NCBI GenBank assembly: GCA_024516155.1
Contig: JAJJXM010000071.1
Coordinates: 232,700 to 296,699 of the forward strand
Length of the DNA: 64,000 bases
From: Pyronema omphalodes
Lineage: Eukaryota > Ascomycota > Pezizomycetes > Pezizales > Pyronemataceae
Direction: 5' to 3'
How positions within the stretch are numbered: the stretch's first letter is position 1; every line of letters begins with the position of its first letter. A program made the translations under genes and the position numbers. The notes beneath the pieces are model-generated. The model was not told where the DNA came from and ran no database searches. It saw nothing but the letters and a program-made list of their open reading frames with translations. Positions 50,380 through 59,735 of this stretch are shown here, piece after piece.

Positions 50380-52385
50380 TAGCCTTTGCCTCCACAGTCT
50401 TCCATCCGTCGGTCTCAAAACCACACGGCAACGGCGACCCCCCCCCTGCGTTTGCAACAACCAGCACCGAAACCATCGATTTTTCCATCGGATTCGGATT
50501 CGCAGCACTCATTTACGTATCTCTGTGAATTTCCAGAGAGTTCTACGTTGATTTCGTTGATTTTCGCCGCGAAATCAGAGTTTTCACGCGTTTTGGCTTA
50601 CCCCACCACGCGAAATGCCACCAAAACCTCGCCAACTCCGCGCCCCACGGCCCAAGCAGTCTGGGAACGCGTTCCAAGCCCTTGTGGACCTTCCAGAAGA
50701 TAGATCCGATTCTACTTTTGATGGAAGAGACGGAACAGTCGATGAAAATGATGGATTCAGCGCCGGAAACACGCTCCAGCGCGCGCCTTCTGTAGCCTCA
50801 GAAGCACCACCACCACCCCCACGATACGCCACCGATTACGGCGATTCACCAGTTCGCAAATGGCGCAAAGAGCTGGTGCACGAAGCCGTCAGCGCATATG
50901 TCTTCGGGGCGGAAATCGACAGCAGTGCTGAAAACATCCTTGAGTACTGCGCAGCCAACGCGACAGTAGGAGCCCACCTTGACTGGCTCATCGAGCGGCG
51001 CACAGGCGCAATCGGCGACGAGATGGAAAGCGCCTTCCAAACTGTCTTCGATAAACTCGACACAATGACGAGAAAGATGGACAAGATGGCCGTGGAAGAG
51101 GTGGCGCTACGCAAGGCCTACCACAAGTCCATCGCCGAAACAGCAGCCCTCAAAGCTGCTGTTGACACCCTCACAAAACAGCTCGACGAACGCATTGTCC
51201 CGCAGGCCCTCCCTCTTCCAGGCCCGCCGACCTCCCCCTCCGCTATGGAGGAGATGACGATGCAACTCTCCCATGTCCAGCACGATATTCAGGACGTTCT
51301 GCACGCTGTACGCAACCCTCCCGGGAAAAGAAAGCGACCAGGGAGCGATCAGAACACCGGACCAACCACGCCGACAAACCAACGACCGGCAATCAACAAG
51401 AAACGAGATGCATCACCGGAGCACAGCCTGATGCACTCACAGCACGCGACCTCCACCGCCCAGGATGCGCTTGATGCTCTGATGCTCAAGTATCCCCCGC
51501 GCCCTCTCGCGATAACCTCGACCGAAGCGACCACCAACCCCGCCCCTGACAGCGATGCTGCTCAGGACACAACTCTACCCGATGCCCCCACCACCACTGC
51601 CCTGGCGGACAAGGATGGCTGGAAGACTGTGGAGGGGAAGGAAGCGCAGAAGAAGAGGAGGAACGATAAGGCCGACAAGAAACGCGCGACGGAGAACAGC
51701 AACAAACCCCCGACGACAAAGACTGGTGGACGGGGAAAGACTACCCACCAACCGAAAACGAATACCCCCTCCGCGAAGAAGACTTGGGCAGAAGTCGTGA
51801 AGAGCGGAGGTATCAATGTCCAGATTGTGCTGGGGAATGGCAATCTTGGACTAACAACACCACCGGCAAGAAGGGGAGAGAGGCGAGGGGGAGCAGCGAG
51901 AAGACTGAGGAAGAAGGAAGGAGAAGGGGAGAGAGGGGAGGAGAAGAGGGGCAGGGCGGGCCCGGGTGTCTCAAAGGGCAAAGAGTCAGGAGACACCGGC
52001 GGAGGAGTTGAGAGAGGGGAGGAGAGTGGGGGCGCAGGTGGCCCGGCGGCGGTTTAACTTTGCTTTGGTTTTGTTTTTGCTTTGTGGGGGAAATAAAGGC
52101 GGAAAAATGGTTAAAGATGGGAGGGGAAGGGTGGAGGAAATGGGGGAACGACCCGGCGAGGTGGCCTCCGAGCGTACAGGGCTCCTGGAACAGACGACGC
52201 TTGACGAACAAAAGCACAACGAGACTTGGGGGTCTACAACCCCACACCCTAACGACAAGCTCTGGGGCATACCCAGTGAGAGCCTGGCCTGACACCCGGG
52301 TTTCTTAATTTTGTATTTACTGTAGATTCCGCCATAACCTTACGGTTGGATGCGTGTATGAGTTAATAAATAAATAAATAAATTT
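50380..52385 (+). mobile_element. HAL-K: type-2 ORF1-only element with LINE-A-type 3' end and antisense 5' extension
   Basis: The target duplication in LINE-B2 is TTGATGTCACCTGTG (50365-50379 and 52386-52400). The element head CCACACGGCAACGGC begins at 50421. The first 38 bases (50380-50417) are an exact reverse complement of HAL-G positions 30871-30908 and lie outside the normal head. The 3' end has AACC-TTAC-GGTT (52336-52347) and AAAT units. This is the youngest layer of a four-level nest. Confidence 0.94.
50615..52057 (+). CDS. HAL protein (type 2), 480 aa, open
   Basis: The frame is almost identical to that of HAL-H, from the ATG at 50615 (MPPKPRQLRAPRPKQ) to the TAA at 52057. The same blocks are present: acidic N-terminal region, helical block, coiled coil near residues 150-205, basic patch, GWKTVE, TWAEVV and low-complexity tail. 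The few differences from HAL-H include an Arg to Pro change in the basic patch (KRKRPGSDQNT) and an Ala to Thr change. Two separate open copies with few replacements support recent mobilisation of the type-2 subfamily. Confidence 0.78.
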   Translation: MPPKPRQLRAPRPKQSGNAFQALVDLPEDRSDSTFDGRDGTVDENDGFSAGNTLQRAPSVASEAPPPPPRYATDYGDSPVRKWRKELVHEAVSAYVFGAEIDSSAENILEYCAANATVGAHLDWLIERRTGAIGDEMESAFQTVFDKLDTMTRKMDKMAVEEVALRKAYHKSIAETAALKAAVDTLTKQLDERIVPQALPLPGPPTSPSAMEEMTMQLSHVQHDIQDVLHAVRNPPGKRKRPGSDQNTGPTTPTNQRPAINKKRDASPEHSLMHSQHATSTAQDALDALMLKYPPRPLAITSTEATTNPAPDSDAAQDTTLPDAPTTTALADKDGWKTVEGKEAQKKRRNDKADKKRATENSNKPPTTKTGGRGKTTHQPKTNTPSAKKTWAEVVKSGGINVQIVLGNGNLGLTTPPARRGERRGGAARRLRKKEGEGERGEEKRGRAGPGVSKGKESGDTGGGVERGEESGGAGGPAAV

Positions 52386-52831
52386 TTGATGTCACCTGTG
52401 ATGATGCACCTGCGGGGGAGAGGGAGGGGGGTGAGGGCTCTGTGGATGGTATAAATATTGCTTTCGGGGTGTTTTTCGTTGTACATATTAAGAAGAAAGA
52501 AAGAAGGAATTAAGTCGGTGCCTACCTCAAGGACCTGGAGGTCAGGATCCGCGCATATATCGGTGCGCTGAGAAACCCTGAGGTAGGGGTTTGTCCTGGT
52601 CACATAGGCGGCTGTTCTGTTGGTGGTTCTGTCCCCACGCGGTGGCAAGACCAGTGTGAACGATGGGTGTGTGGTGGCGTATGTTATGTCGGTAATGTGA
52701 ATTTCTTGTATTAGGATTATGTCGGCTGTGTTGTGTGCGCTATTCAGCAGCGCATCGAGTGCTGTTCGTTGTCGGTTCACGTTGTGGGAGACGATCCGTA
52801 TGGTTGCTGCCAGTCTGTTGTAGCTAGACAT
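52386..52831 (-). pseudogene. LINE-B2 ORF2, N-terminal endonuclease part
   Basis: This runs from the ATG at 52831 (overlapping the ORF1 stop by 8 nt) to the HAL-K insertion within TGD. It contains SHN and IQEIH. It differs from LINE-B1 at only a few positions, for example IHRALTPL for IPRALTPL. Confidence 0.9.
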
Positions 52832-54534
52832 GGGCGTTCATCTCAGTGTCTCTGTCGGCTGGGTTGGGTGGGGCGGCGGCGGGGTTTTGTGACGCTGTCC
52901 AGGCTTCTTTGAATATGCGGATGCGTACGGGGCATTGCTTGCTGAAGCCTGGGTGGTCGAGGTCGGGGAGGTTGGCGTCCGCGCAGTTTTTGCAATGGTA
53001 TCTAGTGTGCTCACAACTCTTACCTTTGCTTTGGGGGCAGTCGTTGCAGGCGTGGTCGTACGTGGGGTGGTTCTGGCCGCAGATGCCGCAGGTGGGGCCT
53101 TGCGGTCCAGTGCAGTTGGTGTAGTGGTGGCCAAAGAGCAAGCAGCGCCGACACTGGTCGGTCCGTCGGGCAGAGTGGTACTCGGTGACTCTTCGGCGCT
53201 CGAAGAGTACCATGACTCGTTTGCGCTTCAGGAGTGCGAGCTCTTCGGCGGTACGTACCGCAATAACCACACTGGACGCTTCCTTGCCCACCCGTTTCTC
53301 CGCGGTCGTCATATATTGGGGGGGTTGCGCCAGGGTGACAGATCCGTTGCTGCGTTCGATCTCCTCCTGGAGGGAGCGCATTCCGTCGGGGGAGTCGGGG
53401 TATTGGCTCGTGGGGATTCCATGAACTGCGAGCTTATACCACCGCTCGTTCAGGCGGGGTGCGGCGATGGAGGTGTTGACCTGTCGCGTCGCTGTGTGTA
53501 TGGTCCCTAGGTTCTCGGTCAGCTCGGATTCAGTGGTGCCGTCTGTCATGGTCACGATGAGGTTTCCTGATGTGGCTTGTCTGATCGTGGCGACAGCCAT
53601 GTGAGGCGGCGCCTGTGTCTGGGTGAGTGCAGCGTTGATCGCCCTTCCCAGTTGGGCGTTGGTATTGACGTCGATTCCCGCCCGGTGTGGGAAGGGTATC
53701 ATGACGGACTGGGGGCGGGTGCGTTGGCGTCGGGGGTGCGGTTTTGCGGGGGGGTTGCTTTTGGGGGCGTGGGCAGGGAAGGAGAGGTCAGCGACGGTTG
53801 TGTCGGAGGTCCACGGCTGGTGAGTGGTCGTGGGGGGGTTGTGGCGGCGAGTAGTGGTGGAGGTCGGTATGGCGATGTTGTGGTGGCGAAGGGCGTTTTC
53901 CAGGAGTCGGCATCGTTCTTTCCAGTATTGGAGGTCGTCGGGGGGTGAGTTGGCGGTGGTCGTTTGTTCGGGGTGGGGTTGACGTTGGGGCTGTGTCGGA
54001 GGGGGCGGGCTGGGTTTTGTGATTTTGTCGAGTCTTTTGTTGATGGTGTCGATGGAATGGACAATAGGTCGGAGCGCGTCGTTGGTGTTTTTCGAAATCA
54101 TAGTGGCGATGGCTGAGAGGAGGTTGTTGTCAGGCTGAGGCTGGGGGTTGGGGTTGACGTCGGAAGCAGTTATTGCGTGCTGGCTGTCGTTGAGGTTCAG
54201 GTCAGAGTCGGATTCGGAGTCGGTGTCGGGGCAACTGTCAGTGTCCATGGCGGTCGGCATTGTTTCGACGGGGGTCCCATCGAGGTTCACGTGGGTGTTT
54301 GTTTTCGGTCGGGTGATATTTTTGCGGAGGAGGTCGAGGTCAAGTCTAGAGGCGGATTTTTTGGTGGGGGGGTTTGGTGACTTTTCCGGAGACGGTCGTT
54401 GATTTCTTAGAGGTCGCGATGGCGGAGGAGCCAGCGTGCGGGGCGTTGATTCGGGAAAGCTCGTCGGGGCTAAAAATATTCTCGGGTACCTGCAAACGCG
54501 AGGGCGTGGCGGGGATGGGTGCGTTAGCGTCCAT
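52824..54534 (-). pseudogene. LINE-B2 ORF1, one frameshift
   Basis: The ATG at 54534 starts MDANAPIPATPSRLQ. A G run (plus strand) at about 54365-54371 has one base more than in LINE-B1 and shifts the frame after KVTKP. The remainder, to the stop at 52824, is open and carries the WYKLAVHGIPTSQYPD region and the knuckle cluster. Confidence 0.88.
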
Positions 54535-54992
54535 CGCTTAACCGGTGGTGAGGTAAGCGATGGCGAAGAGTCACGTGAGGAGGCTCTTGCTAAGCGAGCA
54601 CGAAAATTTCTCGCGAGGAAAGGGGTCCGGAGGGGGGGAAATTTGGGGGATCACCACAACCAGTGCTGCTGGTGGGGGGGGGATTTGGGGGTGGGGGGAT
54701 TTCGGTATGCCGAAACCGAAAATAAGGTCGGTTTGATGATTGGGGGGCGGGTGGTGGAGCGGCGTTGATGAAAGTGCCCGGAATCCGGCCCGGAGGGCCC
54801 AGAATCGCGTTTTTCCGCTGAATCTCAACGGTAAACGGTAGCTGGGTTTCGAAAATCGAGATTCGGGGTAATTCCGAGGTAAGAAATCGATTGCCGATTC
54901 GAAAATCGGGGAAATTGCTGTTGTTGTCGCAAATGCAGGGGGGGGTCAGTGGTTGCTGTGTGGTGTTCGGGGGATGGTTAGATCCATCATGA

Positions 54993-55072
54993 GGAAGGTC
55001 GGCTAGAACATTGTACGCGTTTCCGGACCGTTTCGATCGTTGGGCGTTGTTCTGTCGTTGTTTTGGCGACAT
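54993..55072 (-). pseudogene. HAL-I protein, N-terminal part
   Basis: The ATG at 55072 (MSPKQRQNNAQRSKR) opens the type-1 frame, which runs for about 27 codons to the LINE-B2 insertion. The 5' UTR and head occupy 55073-55270. Confidence 0.82.
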
Positions 55073-55272
55073 TTCGTGAGGTGGGGTAAGCCAAAACTCG
55101 TGAAAACTCTGATTTTGCGACAAAAGTCAACAAAAACAACGTAGAATTCGCTGAAAACTCAGAGAATAACGTAACAGAGTGCTGCGAATCCGAATCCGAT
55201 GAGAAAACCGGGGGTTTCGGTGCTCGTTGTTGAGAATGCAGGGGGGGGGGTCGCCGTTGCCGTGTGGTGTCT

Positions 55273-56038
55273 TAGTGGCGGGTGTGGGGTTGGTGGGGGG
55301 GTTGGCTTTGAGGAGAGTTTTGGTCTTGGAGGGGTCCGCCCACGGCGTCGAGGGTGCGTTGGAGGGGCGGGTTGCAGTCCGGGGTGCGTCGGGCGGGATG
55401 GCGATGTTGTTGTTGCGCAAGATTCCTTCGAGCATGTGGCATCTCGCCATCCAATGGTGTACGTCGTTGGCGATGGGCGTGGTGGCGGGTGCAGTGTCTG
55501 GGGCGGTCGGGGGGTTGTCGGCAAGGTGGTTGGTTCGGGGCTGGGTGTTGGTTCGGTGTAGTTTGTCGATGCGTTTGGTCACAGTTTCGAGGCGTTGATT
55601 CATTGGGCGGAGGAGATCCATGATGTTCGTCTTGATCAATTCGGATAAGGTCGCGAGGGTGACGTCGGATGTAGTTACTGCGTGCTGGCTGTCGTTGAGG
55701 TCCAGGTCAGAGTCGGAGTCGGAGTCGGTGTCGGGGTAGTTGTCGGTGTCCATAGCGGTTGGCATTGTTTCGACGGGGGTCCCATCAAGGTTCACGGGGG
55801 TGTTTGTTTTCGGTTGGGTGGCATTTTTGCGGAGGAGGTCGAGGTCAATTCTAGAGTCGCATTTTTTGGTGGAGCGTTTGGTGATTTTTCCGGTGACGGT
55901 CGTTGATTCCTTAGAGGTCGCGATGGCGGAGGAGCCAGCGTGCGGGGCGTTGATTCGGGAAAGCTCGCCGGGGCTAAAAATATTCTCGGGTACCTGCATA
56001 CGCGAGCGCGTGGCAGGGATGGGTGCGTTAGCGTCCAT
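55273..56038 (-). pseudogene. LINE-D ORF1, N-terminal part
   Basis: The ATG at 56038 starts MDANAPIPATRSRMQ, clearly related to LINE-B ORF1. The acidic repeat DTDSDSDSDLDLND is longer than in LINE-B1. A helical segment (MDLLRPMNQRLETVTKRIDKL) and the HWMARCHMLEGILRNNNIAI block follow. The frame is open to the HAL-I insertion and resumes at 43523. Confidence 0.88.
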
Positions 56039-56473
56039 CGCTTAACCGGTGGTACGGTAAGCGATGGCGAGGAGTCACGTCACGAGGCTCTTGCTAAGCG
56101 AGCACGAAAATTTCTCGCGAGGAAAGGGGTCCGAACGGGGGGAAATTTGGGGTATCACCACAACCAGTGCTGCTGGTGGGGGGGGGATTTGGGGGGGGGG
56201 GGGGGGGATTTCGGTATGCCGAAACCGAACAGAAGGTCGGTTTGATGATTGGAGGCCGGGTGGTGGAGCGGCGTTGATGAAAGTGCCGGGAATCCGGCCC
56301 GGAGGTCCGAGAATCGCGTTTTTCCGCTGAATCTCAACGGTAAACGGTAGCTGGGTTCCAAAAATCGAGATTCGGGGTAATTCCGAGGTAAGGAATCGAT
56401 TACCGATTCGAAAATCGGGGAAATTGTTGTTGTTGTCGCAAATGCAGGGGGGGGGTCAGCGGTTGCTGTGTGG
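55273..56473 (-). mobile_element. LINE-D piece 1: 5' end, 5' UTR and ORF1 N-terminus
   Basis: The head is at 56473 (CCACACAGCAACCGCTG and a C run; the first bases are missing). The 5' UTR closely matches LINE-B1, including the CCGAT/ATCGG hairpin and very long C runs (plus-strand G runs at 56180-56208). ORF1 starts at 56038. This piece and the pieces at 41371-43523, 33660-34335, 28171-29669 and 25665-26181 form one LINE-D spread over 31 kb. The order is fixed by the target duplications of HAL-I, LINE-A1, HAL-G and HAL-F. Confidence 0.9.
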
Positions 56474-57028
56474 ACCGTCCACCAGGTCACACTGATATCG
56501 CCGGTAACAGAGCCGCCGACAAGCTCGCGAAACAAGCAACGATGAAACCGCCCCGCGTACACCTCCCAATCTCCCTTACCTGGCCGTGCCGCCAGGCCCG
56601 GGCTCACTTCACATCCAAATGGTTGAGCTGGTACGCCACCTTACCACAACCGAAGACGTATTCAGCACCATGTCGTCGCCGCATGGACCCAGCATACACC
56701 GACCACCCCATGGCTATCCACCGCAATTCTGGGCCCATGAACCGGCCACGGCTACTTCCTAGACTGCCTGGCCCACCCCGCGGCGGACGCATACCCCTCC
56801 CGGCATTGTACATGCCCTCTACACATGCCTCAAACCCCTCGCCACCTCCTCCTCAGCTGCCCGGACTACCAGGACGCCAGGAACACCCTCCGGAAGGACC
56901 TAAAACTGCACCGCAACACAAGGATCAACATCACCAACATCCTCCATACCCCCTCCGGCACCAAGTCTCTCTCCGGCTTCATCTCCGCGACGAAAGTCGC
57001 TACTGCCACATGGGCGCATGCCAAGTAA
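56474..57028 (+). pseudogene. LINE-Y ORF2 C-terminus
   Basis: RNase H end and linker (LPISLTWPCRQARAHFTSKW) are read in one frame up to about 56710. A one-base change then moves the frame to TGHGYFLDCLAHPAADAYPS, the C2HC motif and the terminus ATKVATATWAHAK, with TAA at 57026-57028. One further stop lies in the shifted region. Confidence 0.82.
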
Positions 57029-57851
57029 AGTTGGGCTCGTAGAAGAGACCAACCCCGATCATGAGAAGCTGACAACAGAGCCACTCGGCTATCCCGCGTG
57101 CACAGTCGTGAAGTTCCCGCTAGCTGTTCCCTTTTCCTTTGTCTCTTTCCTTTTCTCTTTCTTTCTCCCTTCGTTGTACTTCGGACGGTTCTGGAAAGGA
57201 GGACATCGGGGCGGGTTGATCAGGGGAATGGGGAAGGAGTTCGGGAGGGGGAATCGCGGGGCGGGATCAGGACTGGCGATGTTGGAATGGACAATGGCGA
57301 TGACTGTTACTTTTCTTTGGACATACGGGGTATTTTTGACTGTTGTTTTCTTTGCTTTTCGTTTCTTTTACATTTCCTTTGTTCAGTATGCGTTGCTTTG
57401 GTTATTTCCTTTGTCAAGGGCGGAAGGGGTTTTGCGGGACTGCATGTGGGGAGAGAGGCGCTTGGGGACGGGGCAGGGTGGGCCCGCGGGAGTTATATGT
57501 CCTTTCTTTTGTACGCGGAGGGAACAAAGGCGGGAAAATGGATGAAAAATGGGAAGGCGGAGGGTGATGGATAGGGAGGAACCCGGCGAGCTGGCCTCCG
57601 TGCAAGCAGGTCACTGCAACAGTAGACGTGGTACGGAAAACACAACCAACACAGTAGTGGTGGGGGCAGGACCAATAAATCATCGCCCATAGGGGGAAAA
57701 GCGGAGGAGGAGGCGGGACTTTGTTTTGTTTTCTTTACTTTGACTTGTCCATGTATATAAACCTGTACCCTCGCCATAACCTTCGGGTTACATGCGAGTA
57801 ATGAATAAACAACAACAACAACAACGAGAAAATAAACAACAAACAAACAAA
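56474..57851 (+). mobile_element. LINE-Y: 3' half of a Tad-like LINE, CAAA/AACA tail
   Basis: The plus-strand fragment begins in the RNase H motif (PPGHTDIAGNRAADKLAKQ) directly against the head of LINE-D. It includes the C-terminal region and an 820-bp 3' UTR, and ends with the hairpin AACC-TTCG-GGTT (57778-57789) and an AACA/CAAA tail. No target duplication is visible. It is more divergent than the LINE-B copies. Confidence 0.85.
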
Positions 57852-58067
57852 CTGGAACAGGAGACGTGCTATGGACAACACACCCCAGTAGTAACAGTGG
57901 GGACAGGCCCCACCACACAGCCACGCAGGGAAGGGAGGAAGATGCAGGTGGAGGCCAATGGGTTTTTGCTTTGTATGTTTTTCTTGTGTCCTTTTGTGAT
58001 TATCTGTCCCTTGTCATAACCTTCTGGTTGCAAACAAGTAATGAGAAAACAAACAAACAAAGAAACA
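57852..58067 (+). mobile_element. Fragment N: 3' end of a LINE-B-type element
   Basis: About 215 bp match the last part of the LINE-B/HAL 3' UTR (GGAACAGGAGACGTGC through CCTTGTCATAACC). The hairpin AACC-TTCT-GGTT, CAAACAAGTAATGAG and a CAAA tail follow. It is strongly 5'-truncated and abuts the second gypsy fragment. Confidence 0.8.
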
Positions 58068-59280
58068 ATGGTTAACGGACATGCTGCGTACAGGAAAAAT
58101 CAGACCCTCCAGGTCACCAGGAGCAGCCTCTATTCTCTTCGTCCCAAAGGCCCATGGCAGAGGTCTGAGGTTATGTGTTGACTATCGGGGCAAAAACAAA
58201 TCACAATTGCCAGGCGATACCTGCTCCCACTCATGTCAGAATTACAAAACAGAGTTCGAGGAGCTCAAATATTTACGCTGACAGATCTGAAGAATGGATA
58301 CCATCTAATCAGAATAAAGGAAGGAGATGAAAGGAAAATGGCTTTTGGGTGCCCTTATTGTCATGGCTCACGGCTAATGAGCCGGATCATTGTGTTGTTG
58401 CTCTGTTGTCGTTGTGTTGTGGTTGTGTTGTTATTGTGTTGGTATTGCGTCCCGTGCCATGTAAAGTATTGATTGTGATGATTGTCTTGATGATCGATGA
58501 CGTACCACGAGCCGTGAGAGCTGTTGCGTCGTAGTTGGTTAGCTGGATGATGGAGAACGGAAACCAACAACATGTCGAAACATCGGTTGACGGCCCAGCA
58601 AGAGTGCTGGCCGCTTTCTGTACATAAGGGGGCTTGCCTCCCCATGGTTGGAGTTCTTCATAGAACGCCATGGGCTTCTTCTGTCTCCCCTTTTTAGGAC
58701 ATCACACTTCTCTTTCTCTCCTCGACTGACGTCGGTCTTGTCCTTGTCATTGTCCCTGCTACTGTGCACCGACCGTTCGTTCAGTGCTTCGGTCCTTGTC
58801 CCTGTTCGGTTACCGCAATCCTGCCTAGCGCTGTTCCCGTTGCTCAGTCAAGCGTGTCCTTTCAACCTTCCGTTCGCAACCTTGACAGTTCTGGACTCTA
58901 GGAATTTTTGGTGATGCCGTTTGGGTTGAGCAATGCTCCGGTGATGTTCCAAGATATCATGAATCATATCTTTAGGGATATGTTGGACCAGGGAATTATT
59001 GCATATATTGATAATGTAGTCATCTACGCAGAGACGGAATAAACTGCATGATGAGTTGGTAAAAGAAGTATTGAAAAGGTTGGAAATATGGGTTGGTTAT
59101 ATCACCGGAAACATGTGTCTGGAGACAAAGGAAAGTGGAATTTCTGAGATATATTATAAGCAAGGATGGAATTGAAATGGCTAAGAAGAAGGTGGACACA
59201 GTCCTTATATGGGAACCCCCAAAGTCCTTGAAGGCAGTACAAGGCTCTCTTAGATTGCTAACGTTTATCGGAGATTCATT
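58068..59280 (+). pseudogene. pol: Second gypsy fragment: RT region, interrupted
   Basis: 58068-58358 and about 58890-59280 match the RT of the first gypsy element (4945-5235 and 5250-5630). They include FVPKAHGRGLRLCVDYRGK (here the catalytic-core neighbour VDYRG is preserved), MPFGLSNAP and a mutated catalytic box YIDN (Asp to Asn). Stops and frameshifts are frequent. The two parts are separated by a 529-bp insert with LTR-like ends. Beyond 59280 the element is cut by a LINE tail. Confidence 0.82.
58359..58887. repeat. Possible solo LTR inside gypsy RT
   Basis: The insert starts TGTCA and ends TGACA, which are perfect 5-bp inverted ends of the TG...CA type. The flanking 5-mers are cttat and gttct, matching at three of five positions, which could be an eroded target duplication. 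The inside is noncoding and CT/TTG-rich. No second copy is present in the window to confirm the call. Confidence 0.4.
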
Positions 59281-59445
59281 ATTGTTTGTTTGTTTCTTTG
59301 TTCATTCATTACTCCTATGCAACCTTATTGGTTATGACGAGGGTACAGGTTTATAGTACATGGAAAGTCAAAAGCAAAACCCAAAGAAAGTCCCGTCTCT
59401 ACCTCCGCTGATCCTCCCTTAGGCAAAGATAAAGGAGAATTCACG
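59281..59445 (-). mobile_element. Fragment P: 3' end of a LINE-B-type element
   Basis: Plus-strand TTTG units at 59283-59300 are followed by the terminal-hairpin region. Here the hairpin has a 5-nt loop (AACC-TTATT-GGTT on the plus strand), then a divergent 3' UTR of about 110 bp. It is truncated at its 5' side by LINE-A2. Confidence 0.75.
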
Positions 59446-59735
59446 ACACCACCCAGCAAAGAGCGACCCCCCCCCTGCCTTTTCAACAACCACGCCGAAA
59501 TCGCAAGATTTTATCGCGGATTATTGTTCGGCAGCCCCGAATTACACATTCGCAGCCTTTCCTGACCAGGCTCTCTCTTTTTCGTTGAGTTTTCATCGAA
59601 AAAGAGTTTTCGGGCCCCAGAGAAAAGCCCCGCGAACACGTTCCATCAACACCGCCCCCCACCCACATCAAAAACAATCATTTTAATCGCGAATTCCTTG
59701 TCGCTACCGCAAACACAACTTATTCCGAGACTCCG

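Larger units (their letters stand above)
46055..54977 (-). mobile_element. LINE-B2: full-length LINE-B copy interrupted by HAL-K
   Basis: This is a near-identical sister of LINE-B1. The head is at 54966, followed by 11 extra bases (54967-54977). The target duplication TTAGATCCATCATGA in HAL-I is at 46040-46054 and 54978-54992. The 3' end has the same AACC-TTCG-GGTT hairpin and CAAA tail. It is disabled by the HAL-K insertion in ORF2 and by a frameshift in ORF1. Confidence 0.94.
43524..55272 (-). mobile_element. HAL-I: ORF1-only element with LINE-B-type 3' end, holding HAL-J and LINE-B2
   Basis: The head is at 55270 (plus two extra bases) and the CAAA-type tail at 43524. The target duplication TAGTGGCGGGTGTGG (43509-43523 and 55273-55287) lies in LINE-D ORF1. 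Two later insertions split it: HAL-J at 45214-46015 and LINE-B2 at 46055-54977. Its own sequence is therefore 43524-45213, 46030-46054 and 54993-55272. Confidence 0.93.
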
